From JACKDX01 sp964640175 (GTDB taxonomy: Bacteria; Myxococcota_A; Polyangia; Polyangiales; GCA-016699535), in contig CAZXFW010000011.1 of the NCBI GenBank assembly GCA_964640175.1, positions 1-64,000 on the forward strand: a stretch of 64,000 nt of DNA, in the 5' to 3' direction. Position numbers and translations under genes: made by a program. Shown in pieces: positions 52,681-62,381 of this stretch (position 1 is its first letter; each line of letters begins with the position of its first letter). A model generated the notes under the pieces. The model ran no database searches. It was not told where the DNA came from and saw nothing but the letters and a program-made list of their open reading frames with translations.

Positions 52681-53724
52681 ATGCCCGTCGATCCTTACAT
52701 AGGACACGATATTAACGGTCAATACCGCATTGTTGGGCGTATTGGCACCGGTGGTATGGGAGCGGTCTACAAGGCAGAACAGCCTTCCATGAATCGCTAT
52801 GTGGCCGTCAAAATTCTTCACAAGCGGTACGTGTCTCGTGCGGACTTGATGTCGAGGTTTCGAAGGGAGGCTCGTGCGATGAGTCACCTATCACATCCAA
52901 ACATTGCCCGTGTGTATATGTACGGTGAGCTGGAAGATGGTTCTGCATACATTGTGATGGAGCTTCTAGAGGGAAGCAATGTTGCCAGGGCTGTACAAAA
53001 ACACGGCCCAATGGAACCAGCGCGTGCGATTCGTATCATGGTACAAGTGTGTGAAGCTTTAGAAGAAGCGCACCGTGCAGGTATGGTGCACCGGGATCTC
53101 AAGCCTGAGAACATTTTTCTTTGCAACGATCAGGAACGAACTGATTTCCCTAAATTGTTGGATTTCGGCTTAGCAAAAGTGACGGAGCGTGAATTGCAAC
53201 CCGGATCAGTATTTCTGACACGTGAGGGGGCTATTTTTGGTACGCCGGAGTTCATGAGCCCCGAGCAAGCTCAGGGTAAAGTGTTAGACGCGCGTTCGGA
53301 CATCTATTCTCTGAGCGTGATTTTGTATGAAATGCTAACGGGAGAGTTGCCTTTTTATGCAGGGCAAGCTGCAGAATACATGAAGCGGCACGTCTACGAT
53401 CCGCCTATCCCTCTTCGTAAACGGGCTCCAGAGCGCGTGTTTCCTCCAGCTCTCGAAGAAGTGATAGCCAGGGCGATGGAAAAAGATCCCAAAGATCGGT
53501 TTCAGTCTGCTCAGGATTTTGCCCGTGCGCTTCAAGCGTGCCTTGAGCCGAATGGCGGCCGTACAAAAGTTCACCCTAAGGGAGCGAGCTTTTATGGAGC
53601 CACTGGCAAACCGGCGTCTCGGTTTTCGTTGACTCAGGGCTCGATTGCGATGTGGCGTTGGTTTGCGATTTCCGCCGTGGTGATTGCGATTGTAGGATTG
53701 TTAGTTTATTGGCTTAACCGTTAA
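52681..53724 (+). CDS. Membrane-anchored Ser/Thr protein kinase
   Basis: 347 residues. Kinase domain about 12-280: glycine loop IGTGGMGAVYKAE, Lys44 (VAVKIL), catalytic HRDLKPEN (Asp139), DFGLAK (Asp161), activation segment with TREGAIFGTPEFMSPEQ. After a basic linker, residues ~325-343 form a single membrane helix (FAISAVVIAIVGLLVYWL). No extracytoplasmic sensor domain follows, so it may respond through partners. The last 24 bases overlap the convergent M15 gene. Eukaryote-like kinases of this type are very numerous in myxobacteria. Confidence 0.95.
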   Translation: MPVDPYIGHDINGQYRIVGRIGTGGMGAVYKAEQPSMNRYVAVKILHKRYVSRADLMSRFRREARAMSHLSHPNIARVYMYGELEDGSAYIVMELLEGSNVARAVQKHGPMEPARAIRIMVQVCEALEEAHRAGMVHRDLKPENIFLCNDQERTDFPKLLDFGLAKVTERELQPGSVFLTREGAIFGTPEFMSPEQAQGKVLDARSDIYSLSVILYEMLTGELPFYAGQAAEYMKRHVYDPPIPLRKRAPERVFPPALEEVIARAMEKDPKDRFQSAQDFARALQACLEPNGGRTKVHPKGASFYGATGKPASRFSLTQGSIAMWRWFAISAVVIAIVGLLVYWLNR

Positions 53725-54579
53725 CTCGGGCAAAGGCGTGTTGCCAGGTGTGGTGTCATCCGCTGCGCTTGGCAACGTAGAATCTCCGAGGTCAGGGGGA
53801 ATGACGCCACGCTTACGGGCTTGCCGATCCATGATACTGGCTTGTTTTTTGAGGATAGGAGTGACTCGAGACGGCTGGTCTGGTCCGGAACGATCGATCC
53901 AGAAAAAGCTTTTGTCACGCACATCCAAGTGTACAAATCCACTGACAGGGTAAAGTCCAACCCCTACAAATCCTTGGGTGCGCAAATAGTGTGCAAGCTG
54001 ACGATCAGAGACACCGGGAAGCACCATATCGATAGCGCGTCCTTGTTGATGCCGACTGGTATCGCTGTTGGCGCGAAATCCGCTAATTACCCACGCAAAA
54101 GGCACTCCAAAGTGTCGCAGGGCTTGATAGACAAGGTTGAGTAATCTTGGATGGACGGGGTGAGTCGAGTGATCTTTTTGCCAAGCCATCGCAGTTTCAG
54201 CTTTGATCATTTCTTCGTTGGAAAAGTCGCCGAATTCAGACGACGGCTGAAGCACAACGCGTGCATTTTCTCCGACAGGGGCCAAGATCAGTGGTGGCAT
54301 TGCCTCGCGTTGAAAAGCACGCCTTTCAGCGAGGGGGGCCTTGTAATGCCACTTGTTACGTAATCGACGGTAGTTGCTATTGAGTTTGGCGTGCTTCGTG
54401 TGCTTTTTGGATCTGGTCCGTGCGCGTTTGGAGCGTGTCGTGCGGAAAGAGGTGTTGTGTGCAGTTTTTCTGACTTCGTGAACAGGAGCGTTTGGTGTTC
54501 GCGATTGGGCATACGCAAGCGAAATTGGGACAAGAAGCGTGGCTAGGGCCATCCAACCGACCCAATGCTGACATTTCAT
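53701..54579 (-). CDS. M15/YcbK-like murein peptidase, secreted
   Basis: 292 residues from ATG 54579, which starts the signal peptide (MKCQHWVGWMALATLLVPIS..AYAQ); the longer start at 54606 would overlap rnc. A strongly basic Lys/Arg segment (about 25-65) precedes the peptidase domain, with VISGFRANSDTSRHQQGRAIDM containing the H-x6-D zinc pair (this in two pieces: SRHQQG and AIDMVL) and GFVHLDVRD giving the second His. The layout is that of DUF882/YcbK (MepK), which cuts 3-3 peptide cross-links. The C-terminal ~60 residues are Pro/Thr-rich. One base after rnc. Confidence 0.85.
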   Translation of the reverse strand: MKCQHWVGWMALATLLVPISLAYAQSRTPNAPVHEVRKTAHNTSFRTTRSKRARTRSKKHTKHAKLNSNYRRLRNKWHYKAPLAERRAFQREAMPPLILAPVGENARVVLQPSSEFGDFSNEEMIKAETAMAWQKDHSTHPVHPRLLNLVYQALRHFGVPFAWVISGFRANSDTSRHQQGRAIDMVLPGVSDRQLAHYLRTQGFVGVGLYPVSGFVHLDVRDKSFFWIDRSGPDQPSRVTPILKKQASIMDRQARKRGVIPPDLGDSTLPSAADDTTPGNTPLPELTVKPIN

Positions 54580-54580
54580 G

Positions 54581-55312
54581 TCACGCAAGACTGCCCTGAG
54601 GGTCATTCAAGGGAGCGTCGGATGGAGAGTTCTGAAGTACGGCTTGAGCTGCAGCTTGTTCAGCATCTATTTTAGAGCGACCTTGACCCTGACTCACGAT
54701 ACGCTCGCCTACAATCATAGCAACCTGAAAGGTTTTGGCATGATCCGGTCCTTCGGTAGAGATGAGTTCGTAGCGGGGTGCAGGTTGCCCCTTTGCTTGA
54801 AACCATTCTTGCGCGCGGGATTTAAAGTCTTCTGCGCCAGGTGAACTGTTGTTCAAATGATCCTGAAACAACGTGCGACCACAAACCAGGGCTGCCTCAA
54901 GTCCACCATCCAAGTAAATGGCGCCAAAACACGCTTCGAGCGCGTTGGAAAGTAATCTAGGCTTTTGCCTGCCACCGGAACGCTCTTCTCCACGGCCTAG
55001 TTTCAAACAAGTCCCTAAGTTGATGGCTTGAGCAACCGCAAATAACCCGCGTTCGCTGACTAGGTCTGCGCGGCGCCGCGTCAACTCGCCTTCAGGTGCA
55101 TGCGGGTAGCACTCCCACAGCAATGAAGAGATGACAATCGATAGCACTGCGTCTCCAAGGAATTCCAAACGTTCGTTGTCTGTGAGGGAGTCATGGCGAT
55201 ATTCGTTGGCAAAGGAACGGTGGGTTAAAGCCGTAGTCAGTAATGCGACGTTTTGGAATCGGTAACCCAAAGCCGTCTGGCAGGCATCCATAAGGGGGGT
55301 TATGTCAATCAT
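54581..55312 (-). CDS. rnc: Ribonuclease III
   Basis: 243 residues from ATG 55312; the TTG at 55327 lies too near the tRNA. RNase III domain with signature DNERLEFLGDAVLSIVISSL and helical partners. The C-terminal dsRNA-binding domain runs from DFKSRAQEWFQAKGQPAPRY to KIDAEQAAAQAVLQ. It processes rRNA and other double-stranded RNAs. The tRNA-Leu lies 20 bases upstream on the same strand. The stop is 1 base before the M15 gene start. Confidence 0.96.
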   Translation of the reverse strand: MIDITPLMDACQTALGYRFQNVALLTTALTHRSFANEYRHDSLTDNERLEFLGDAVLSIVISSLLWECYPHAPEGELTRRRADLVSERGLFAVAQAINLGTCLKLGRGEERSGGRQKPRLLSNALEACFGAIYLDGGLEAALVCGRTLFQDHLNNSSPGAEDFKSRAQEWFQAKGQPAPRYELISTEGPDHAKTFQVAMIVGERIVSQGQGRSKIDAEQAAAQAVLQNSPSDAPLNDPQGSLA

Positions 55313-55332
55313 AATGGAGCAACCCAATGGAG

Positions 55333-55416
55333 TGCGAGGGGCGGGACTTGAACCCGCACACCCTTTCGAGCACCAGAACCTAAATCTGGCGCGTCTGCCA
55401 ATTCCGCCACCCTCGC
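55333..55416 (-). tRNA. tRNA-Leu(TAG)
   Basis: Class II cloverleaf on the minus strand: acceptor GCGAGGG with CCCTCGC, anticodon loop TTTAGGT (TAG) on stem CCAGA/TCTGG, variable arm TGCTCGAAAGGGTG, T-arm GCGGG-TTCAAGT-CCCGC, discriminator A. CCA not encoded. It stands upstream of rnc on the same strand. Confidence 0.95.
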
Positions 55417-55555
55417 GCGGCCCTTTTTGTCGACATTGTTGAGACTCATGTCAAGCTCTTCCGTAATTTAGCATGAGATTTCAGTTTCGCATTGATCTCA
55501 GACCATCCTCCAGTATAGTGAAGGCCCAAAGCGGCAATCGTGGCGGGGGTTCGTT

Positions 55556-57217
55556 TTGAAGCGTACCAAGTTTATTTTTATAACGGGCGGTGTGGTCAGC
55601 TCCATTGGCAAGGGGCTTGCCTCTGCTTCCATTGGAGCACTTATGGAAGCACGGGGCTTAAAAGTCACCCATCTTAAGATGGATCCGTACATCAACGTGG
55701 ATCCAGGAACGATGTCGCCGTTTCAACATGGTGAGGTGTTTGTCACTGAAGATGGCGCAGAGACCGATCTTGACCTCGGTCATTATGAGCGTTTCACGTC
55801 TGCTAAAATGACCCGTGCCAACAATTTCACGACTGGTCGCATTTACGATGCGGTGATTTCGAAAGAAAGGCGTGGCGAATATCTTGGCGCGACTATCCAA
55901 GTGATTCCCCATATTACGGATGAAATCAAAGCGCGTGCGCTGGAAGCGGCTGCCAAGTCCGATGTCGCGATCGTAGAAATTGGCGGTACGGTGGGTGATA
56001 TTGAGTCGTTGCCATTTTTGGAGGCGGTGCGTCAGCTTCGCATCGATCTGGGCGCTCAAAATTCTGTATGCGTGCATGTCACATTGGTGCCTTATATTGC
56101 GGCTGCGGGTGAGCTCAAAACAAAGCCAACTCAACATTCAGTCAAAGAGCTTTTAGCGCTTGGGATCCAGCCTGAAATACTTATCTGCCGGGTGGATCGC
56201 ATGTTGTCCCGATCCCTGAAGGAGAAAATCGCACATTTCACTAACGTTCCGGTGGATTGTGTGGTGGCCGCGCGTGATGTGTCGGTGATTTACGCATTGC
56301 CTATTGCGTTGCATCAGGAAGGGCTCGACGATCGCATCGTGGATCGTCTGAACATTTGGTCACGGCAGCCTGATCTTGAAAACTGGCATCGCACGGTTGA
56401 ACGCCTCAAAGATCCTGTCCGCGGTAAAGTTTCCATTGCGGTAGTCGGCAAATACGTTGATTTACGAGACTCGTACAAATCGCTTCACGAGGCCTTGGTA
56501 CATGGTGGCTTGGCGAACGATGTGCAGGTTGAGCTTTGTTACGTGGATAGCGAAGATTTGCAGGGGAAGGACGTGGAAGAGGTGCTTGGGCAGCACCATG
56601 CCGTGTTGGTCCCAGGCGGGTTTGGCGATCGTGGTTCCGAGGGTAAAATACAGGCCATTCAATTTGCTCGTGAAAACGGGATTCCATTTTTTGGAATATG
56701 TCTTGGTATGCAAATGGCGATTGTCGACTATGCGCGGCATTGTTGTGGGCTTCAGGGCGCCAATAGCGTTGAATTTGATGCAGAACCTTTGCATCCGGTG
56801 ATTCACCTGATGTCAGAACAGCAAGGGATCAAAGACAAAGGAGGCACCATGCGGCTTGGAGCGTATCCTTGTGTGCTGAGCCCTGACTCCTTGGCGTATG
56901 AAATTTATGGGCGCAAACGTATCAGTGAGAGACATCGGCATCGATTTGAAGTGAACAATCTCTATCGGCCACAGCTTGAAGAAGCAGGCCTTGTGTTAAG
57001 CGGAGTTTCTCCGGATAGCAAGTTGGTCGAGATGATTGAACTTCCAGGGCATCCTTACTTTGTGGGCTGTCAGTTTCATCCCGAGTTCAAGTCTAAACCC
57101 CATGCGCCGCATCCACTGTTTGTGCGTTTTATTCAGGCTGCTGTGGCGCATCGGGAGCTTAGCCCGCAGGCACGGCGCCAAACGGAGCATCCTAGTTCAG
57201 CCGACGTTGTCCATTGA
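55556..57217 (+). CDS. pyrG: CTP synthase
   Basis: 553 residues. TTG at 55556 is the start that gives the conserved N-terminus (KRTKFIFITGGVVSSIGKGL), with GGGGG upstream. The synthetase domain (about 1-265) has the P-loop SSIGKGL, KMDPYINVDPGTMSPFQHGE and GGTVGDIESLPFLEAVRQ. The glutaminase domain (about 290-535) contains PGGFGDRGSEGK and the nucleophile Cys in FFGICLGMQMA, with the His/Glu of FHPEFKSKP. It makes CTP from UTP. Isolated gene, preceded by a promoter-like TATAGT at 55514-55519. Confidence 0.97.
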   Translation: MKRTKFIFITGGVVSSIGKGLASASIGALMEARGLKVTHLKMDPYINVDPGTMSPFQHGEVFVTEDGAETDLDLGHYERFTSAKMTRANNFTTGRIYDAVISKERRGEYLGATIQVIPHITDEIKARALEAAAKSDVAIVEIGGTVGDIESLPFLEAVRQLRIDLGAQNSVCVHVTLVPYIAAAGELKTKPTQHSVKELLALGIQPEILICRVDRMLSRSLKEKIAHFTNVPVDCVVAARDVSVIYALPIALHQEGLDDRIVDRLNIWSRQPDLENWHRTVERLKDPVRGKVSIAVVGKYVDLRDSYKSLHEALVHGGLANDVQVELCYVDSEDLQGKDVEEVLGQHHAVLVPGGFGDRGSEGKIQAIQFARENGIPFFGICLGMQMAIVDYARHCCGLQGANSVEFDAEPLHPVIHLMSEQQGIKDKGGTMRLGAYPCVLSPDSLAYEIYGRKRISERHRHRFEVNNLYRPQLEEAGLVLSGVSPDSKLVEMIELPGHPYFVGCQFHPEFKSKPHAPHPLFVRFIQAAVAHRELSPQARRQTEHPSSADVVH

Positions 57218-57387
57218 TGCGTCTCATAACGCAGCTATGACACCTCTGTCATGGCTCAAGGCGCTTCTGTGCCAGAGGGCTCAAGGGCTATCTGGTCATG
57301 TGCTTAGATTTCAGGCATATGTTTAGGGTGAGCAGCCGTTGATGTTGGCATGCCTTATGCAATTAAGACGAATGACGTGGTGGTGTC

Positions 57388-58206
57388 ATGTGGGTGGCTT
57401 GGAAGCGTAAGTACAAAAGGTGGCAGGTTGTTGTGGGGTGTCTTCTGGTGTTTGCAGGATTTAATATGTCCTGTGCGGATGACAGTGATAAACCTCAAGA
57501 GAAGGCCGTTACAGAAGACGCTGACTATGAGGCCACTTCTGGGGTTCGCGTAGCCACCGCACCGAACGACTATTCGGATACTCCGAATGCGATTCGTCCT
57601 GAGTGTCCTGTCGCTGAGTGTGATCCGAGGAAACAGGATTGTGCGGCAGGGACCTGCAGTCTTAAGGAAGATGCTACGGTGTGTTTAACCTCTATGGGCG
57701 ATACACCAGAGGGCCAGGCATGCACGACTTCGTCAGAATGCGAACCAGACCTTGCATGTTTTAAAACGAAACAAGGGAACCGTTGTCAGCGAATTTGTTG
57801 TCCGGGCAATGATGATCCTTGTGCGGACAATCAAAAATGTGGCGGTTCCGGACAGCTTGTGGAAGGTTCTGAAACCTTAGCGTGGGGCTTTTGCACTTCA
57901 ATGGTCGAAGGCTGTGAAGTATTTAATGCTCAAGAGAGCTGCGAGCTAGGCGAGGCGTGTTATATCACATCTGCTCAGGGGGATACCGCGTGTTTGCGGC
58001 AGGGCACGGCCAGCGAAGGCGAGACGTGTGCGTACGAAGGGAATGCTGTCCAAAACGTGTGCGCTTCCGGCATGGTCTGTGTGGCAGGAATGACATGTCA
58101 GAACTTATGCCAGCTTGGCGATGACGTGGATCACGGCTGTAATGACAAATCAAACGCGTGTGTGGCCGTTTCGTTTGCGCCTGAACATATCGGCTTATGT
58201 ATGTAG
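57388..58206 (+). CDS. Cys-rich lipoprotein, function unknown
   Basis: 272 residues. Signal peptide MWVAWKRKYKRWQVVVGCLL with a loose lipobox ending MSC. About 22 Cys, in several EGF-like or disulphide-rich blocks (CDPRKQDCAAGTC, CQRICCPGNDDPC, CTSMVEGCEVF, CELGEACYI), the same style as the N-termini of the VWA lipoproteins here. No enzyme motif. Probably a surface-exposed, disulphide-stabilised protein. A gap of 170 bases before it carries no recognised feature. Confidence 0.8.
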   Translation: MWVAWKRKYKRWQVVVGCLLVFAGFNMSCADDSDKPQEKAVTEDADYEATSGVRVATAPNDYSDTPNAIRPECPVAECDPRKQDCAAGTCSLKEDATVCLTSMGDTPEGQACTTSSECEPDLACFKTKQGNRCQRICCPGNDDPCADNQKCGGSGQLVEGSETLAWGFCTSMVEGCEVFNAQESCELGEACYITSAQGDTACLRQGTASEGETCAYEGNAVQNVCASGMVCVAGMTCQNLCQLGDDVDHGCNDKSNACVAVSFAPEHIGLCM

Positions 58207-58300
58207 GCACCCGTGTTTAGGCAATCTTCAAAGTCACCTTGGCGGGTTTTGACTTCGGGAACTGTCGTTCCATTTTTGATGATAAGGACGGGTAAAGGTA

Positions 58301-59803
58301 CTATTCCGCAAACACCGCACGCCCTTGAGCCCAGCTGCGTAGTGTTTGAATTTTTTCTGCCATGGTGACAGACAGTGGGCGGGTGGTGTTGATTTCAGAC
58401 TCTAAGTGGTGCTGGGTGAGACTTGTGTTTTCGGAAAAGGCAGCATACAGCGAAGAAACGACAGCTTGTTCGAGTTCGGCACCGCTAAACCCTTCTGTTA
58501 ACTCACTGAGCCGATCCAAGTCCAAAGCATCTAGAGCATGCCCACGTCGACGAATGTGCAACTCAAGAATCTGACGACGGATGTGAGCTTTGGGAAGATC
58601 TACGAAAAAAATTTCATCGAAGCGACCTTTACGCATCAGTTCCGGAGGCAACTCTGAGATGTTGTTTGAAGTTGCTATGACAAACACTTCTGCTTGTTTG
58701 TCCTGCATCCAAGACAGCAATGTTCCAAAAATACGAGAAGAGACCCCCCCATCTTGGCCATGAGCTTGTCCAAATGCTTTTTCAATCTCGTCGATCCATA
58801 GAACGATAGGTGCCATGGCTTCTGCGGTCTCAATGGCACGCTTTAGATTTTTCTCACTTTCTCCCACATATTTTTGATAGAGATTAGAAGGGTCAAGCCG
58901 GACTAAAGGAAGCCCCCATTCTGCTGCCACGGCTTTTGCACACAGGCTTTTTCCGCAGCCTTGGACGCCAAACAACAAAATGCCTTTTGGGGCCGATAAC
59001 CCAAATTGGCGCGCGCGCTCAGTGTCGGAAAAGATTTTGGAGCGTTTTTGTAGCCATTGTTTAAGAGCATCCAATCCTGCAATGTCGCCGAATTTGTCTT
59101 GAGTAGGGAAAAACTCCAATACGCCTGAACGTTCGATCGTTTCTTCTTTGGCCTTAAGCACGTGGCTCAACGTCTCTTGGTCAAAACGCTGCGTTTCTAC
59201 GACGGCCTTGGTGATGATTTTTTGAACTTCCAACAAAGACAGGCCTCGCAATCCATTTAGCAATTGGTTGACTCCCGCTTGATCGAGTGTGACGGCAACC
59301 GGCATGCGTTGGCGTAAGTCGCGTAGAAGGTCATTTAGATAGAGGTAATAGTCTTGTTTGGAAGGTGGGCGTAACTTGACTCGTGTAAAGAGGTGTTCGA
59401 GTTCTTCTGGGAGATCGGGATGGGTACCTGTTGCAATCAAGGCTGCGCGATGATGTATGAATTTTTCATGCAGTTCTTTGAGGCGTGAAATGATCTCATT
59501 TCGATCAACATGAGCTAAAAAATCTTGAAAATAATACACCGCTTCAAGGTTTGAGCTAAGCAAATGTTCGATGGCTTGAGCGGGGGCAGACGTTCCGTAG
59601 ATGGGTTTTTGATTGGCGCCGTTGCGCATGAGGCCTTTGTGAAACTTCCAGACAAAAAATGGGATTTTGTGACGGTCCGCCAAGTGTTCAAGGAGCTTTG
59701 ATGCACGTTGGTCATCCAGTGTCTCTAAGAGGATCAGCGGGTGGTGCGCCTTGATGAGCAATGCAATGTCATCAAGCTGGTCTAGAGGCGCTGCGTTTTT
59801 CAT
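58301..59803 (-). CDS. AAA+ ATPase, Ycf46 family
   Basis: 500 residues. The N-terminal ~230 residues form a P-loop-like domain (LLIKAHHPLILLETLDDQRA) typical of Ycf46 proteins. The AAA+ module (about 245-470) has Walker A GVQGCGKSLCAKAV, Walker B IVLWIDEIEKAFG, sensor FVIATSNNISELPPELM and an arginine finger in RKGRFDEIFFVDLP. Ycf46 proteins are conserved in cyanobacteria and chloroplasts and their role is not well known. It is 8 bases downstream of mlaD on the same strand, a link that could mean shared expression. Confidence 0.9.
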   Translation of the reverse strand: MKNAAPLDQLDDIALLIKAHHPLILLETLDDQRASKLLEHLADRHKIPFFVWKFHKGLMRNGANQKPIYGTSAPAQAIEHLLSSNLEAVYYFQDFLAHVDRNEIISRLKELHEKFIHHRAALIATGTHPDLPEELEHLFTRVKLRPPSKQDYYLYLNDLLRDLRQRMPVAVTLDQAGVNQLLNGLRGLSLLEVQKIITKAVVETQRFDQETLSHVLKAKEETIERSGVLEFFPTQDKFGDIAGLDALKQWLQKRSKIFSDTERARQFGLSAPKGILLFGVQGCGKSLCAKAVAAEWGLPLVRLDPSNLYQKYVGESEKNLKRAIETAEAMAPIVLWIDEIEKAFGQAHGQDGGVSSRIFGTLLSWMQDKQAEVFVIATSNNISELPPELMRKGRFDEIFFVDLPKAHIRRQILELHIRRRGHALDALDLDRLSELTEGFSGAELEQAVVSSLYAAFSENTSLTQHHLESEINTTRPLSVTMAEKIQTLRSWAQGRAVFAE

Positions 59804-59811
59804 GAAACGGA

Positions 59812-60927
59812 TTACTTGCCTTCCGAATGCTTAACTTTCACAGGCTTGATGGACTGGTCTTGCTGGATGGAATAGCGGACCAATGCACGGAGAATTTCGT
59901 TGCGTTCTAAGTTGCCGACGAGGCGCTTAATATCTTCATAGATAGAAGGGTCGACCAATAGTCCGCCTAAGGTTCCTTTACCGTCACGTAGATCTTTGCT
60001 GACCACACGGAAATCTGCACTGACTGCAGTGAGGTTATTGATGAACTCATCTCCTTTATTTTCATAGAGCAAGTTATGTACGGTGCTGTCTTTCGTCCGA
60101 ACGGCTTGCAATAGCATCGCGAGCTCGCCTGTTGCGCTAGCCAGATGACGGACTAGGCGCTTTCCTTCAGTGCCGTAGATGAGTTCATGTGCAGCGCCAT
60201 TGCCGTTTTTGATCTCGCTGATCATGGACTGAACACCGTGCGATGTCGTTGATAAATTTTCTGCGGTGCGTTGAATATGAACAAGCGTATCTTCGAGCGA
60301 ATTGGCAAGGCCTTTGTCAGTGAACAATCGATTGGCAACTCCATGGCCGTGGGCAACGTATTCCAATACAGTCGATAGGTTATGAGCGATTGCTTGAAAG
60401 TCTTTGTGGAATTGCGGATCTGCCAAAGGCTCGCTGGCTTTATGAAGGTTTTCAACCAGTCCTTCTGCATGCTCAAGAATCGGGGCAGCCTTTTTGCTAA
60501 GATCCTGAATGGCAGAGAGTGGATCGCTGCTTAGTGTTGTTTGAAGTTTCGCGCCGGGTGAAAGCACCTCTTGGTTGTTACTGCCAGCGGTAAGGTTCAT
60601 CAGTCTATCGCCAAGCATGCCTTTACTGCCGATGCTTGCCACCGTGTCTTTTCGAATAAGATGCTGCACGCTGTTGATAATACTCAGTGTGACTTCGATT
60701 CTTCCGTTTTCCAGAATATCGACATGGCTGACATTGCCTACATGGACGCCGCCCATTTGAACGGGACTGCCTGACCGTAACCCGCCAACATCTTCGAACT
60801 CAGCGCGATATTCGGCTTTGGGGGAAAATACATTACGCCGATCGCCTACGGCGAATACCACCACCGTGCCGATGATGAGTGTCACAGTGACAAAAATTCC
60901 GACCCGAATTTCGCTGGTTTTTTTCAT
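59812..60927 (-). CDS. mlaD: MCE-domain lipid-transport protein MlaD
   Basis: 371 residues. N-terminal anchor (VGIFVTVTLIIGTVVVFAVG, about 9-28). The MCE domain (about 37-115) holds LRSGSPVQMGGVHVGNVSHV and LGDRLMNLTAGSNNQ. A long helical region follows (about 140-350), in place of the short tail of E. coli MlaD, as in the larger MCE proteins. It forms the periplasmic channel that carries lipids between the membranes. The mlaF gene lies 7 bases upstream. Confidence 0.92.
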   Translation of the reverse strand: MKKTSEIRVGIFVTVTLIIGTVVVFAVGDRRNVFSPKAEYRAEFEDVGGLRSGSPVQMGGVHVGNVSHVDILENGRIEVTLSIINSVQHLIRKDTVASIGSKGMLGDRLMNLTAGSNNQEVLSPGAKLQTTLSSDPLSAIQDLSKKAAPILEHAEGLVENLHKASEPLADPQFHKDFQAIAHNLSTVLEYVAHGHGVANRLFTDKGLANSLEDTLVHIQRTAENLSTTSHGVQSMISEIKNGNGAAHELIYGTEGKRLVRHLASATGELAMLLQAVRTKDSTVHNLLYENKGDEFINNLTAVSADFRVVSKDLRDGKGTLGGLLVDPSIYEDIKRLVGNLERNEILRALVRYSIQQDQSIKPVKVKHSEGK

Positions 60928-60934
60928 GGCTTAG

Positions 60935-61708
60935 TTAGAACGCATTACGCATCAAGGTTTCAGAGTCTTCGTGTTCAGGGGCAGCTCCTTGGACGAAATT
61001 GCGGACGCGCTGGTCTGTGCTTTCCCGCATTTCGCTAGGCGTACCCGTAAATATCACGCGTCCGTGATGAATCATAGCAATACGGTCACTCACGAAATCC
61101 GCGCTGTGCATATCATGGGTGACAACCACCGACGTGACGTGAAGTTGTTCTTGAAGTCTCACGATGAGGCGATTGATCCGTGTTGTATTGATCGGGTCAA
61201 GCCCCGTCGTGGGTTCATCGTATAATAGGACCTCCGGGCGTATGGCCACAGCGCGTGCCAACGCAACACGCTTTTTCATCCCTCCTGACAGATCGGAAGG
61301 CATCATGGCTTCGATGCCTTCTAACCCCACATAGGCGAGGGCTTCAGCCACCCGCGTGGAGATCTCAGTTTCGGTTGGATTTTCATGCTCTCGAAGCCCA
61401 TAGGCGACGTTTTCTCGCACCGTGAGAGAGTCAAAAAGTGCTGAGCCTTGAAACAGCATACCAATCCGTTTTCGAATGGGTGCAAATTGGGTTTCAGAAA
61501 GCTGAGTGAGGTCTTGACCGTCGAAGATAATGCTTCCGTGGTCGGTGGGCAGTAGTCCGATTAGCAGTTTAAGCAACACGCTTTTGCCTTGACCTGATCC
61601 ACCAATGATGCCGAGAGCTTCCCCTCGCTCGATGCAAAGGTTCAAGTCGTCGTACACCATTTTGCGGCCAAATGACTTTTTAACGTGTTCAAACTCAATC
61701 CACGGCAC
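60935..61708 (-). CDS. mlaF: ABC transporter ATPase MlaF
   Basis: 257 residues. Walker A GGSGQGKSVLLKLL, signature DLSGGMKKRVALARAV, Walker B LLYDEPTTGLDP and H-loop THDMHS. The LSGGMKKR wording and YDEPTTGLDP fit MlaF, the ATPase of the MCE lipid transporter. The permease gene mlaE is not next to it: the upstream 181 bases hold no gene, and the next ORF reads the other way. It is 7 bases upstream of mlaD. Confidence 0.93.
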   Translation of the reverse strand: MPWIEFEHVKKSFGRKMVYDDLNLCIERGEALGIIGGSGQGKSVLLKLLIGLLPTDHGSIIFDGQDLTQLSETQFAPIRKRIGMLFQGSALFDSLTVRENVAYGLREHENPTETEISTRVAEALAYVGLEGIEAMMPSDLSGGMKKRVALARAVAIRPEVLLYDEPTTGLDPINTTRINRLIVRLQEQLHVTSVVVTHDMHSADFVSDRIAMIHHGRVIFTGTPSEMRESTDQRVRNFVQGAAPEHEDSETLMRNAF

Positions 61709-61889
61709 AGCAGGCAGTATATACGGTTTTAAATTGACGTGTGACAGAGAATCCGTCTTGTGAACCGAAAGTGTCCATTGGAGGATGGGCTTGGTGTGTA
61801 AGCTTGTGAGCCTCCATGGGTTGGCCTATTCTGAGGCTTTCGGCTGAATTAACAGTAGTGTAGCGTAATTGCATCAGAGTTGCATTTGC

Positions 61890-62381
61890 ATGGATCATCC
61901 TAAATTAAAGGACCAAAGTCACTTTGCACATCACGCATATCTTGGGTGCGTCCTGATTTTCTTAATGAGCTGTGGGGAGCATCGTCGTGCGGCAGAATTG
62001 TCCGAATTGGCGCAAGACTATTTGCAGCACTTTGCCGAGTTTGATCGCTGGGTACGCCGAGCCAGTGAAGGAGAAGCTGGCTTTGGTGTTTCCGATGCCT
62101 GGCAAGAAGTTGTTTTTGCAAAGCTACGACACGATCCGCACGTGATCAGTGCATGGGTAAACCGTCCGGAAATGGATGTGCCTGTGTTGAGTTTTCCCCA
62201 AGGACAGATGCTCCCTAAGAATATTCCATGGGTGCTGTTACGCCAGGAGGGGTTTCACCATCTATACGCCGCTAAGGTTTTACTGAGTGCGCATGCGATT
62301 CCATCGTTAATCTTATCACATCAGGCAGCAGAGAAGCCATTCGTGCAAGTGATTGTCGCCTATCGTTTAAGGCGTCAGTGA
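61890..62381 (+). CDS. Small lipoprotein, function unknown
   Basis: 163 residues from ATG 61890. The signal peptide (HAYLGCVLIFLMSC) has a lipobox ending LMSC; the longer start at 61869 adds nothing. The mature part is helical then beta, with no known motif: AELSELAQDYLQHFAEFDRW, FGVSDAWQEVVFAKLRHDPH, and a basic end (YRLRRQ). The last 15 bases overlap the convergent zinc-ribbon gene. Divergent from mlaF, with 181 bases between. Confidence 0.75.
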   Translation: MDHPKLKDQSHFAHHAYLGCVLIFLMSCGEHRRAAELSELAQDYLQHFAEFDRWVRRASEGEAGFGVSDAWQEVVFAKLRHDPHVISAWVNRPEMDVPVLSFPQGQMLPKNIPWVLLRQEGFHHLYAAKVLLSAHAIPSLILSHQAAEKPFVQVIVAYRLRRQ

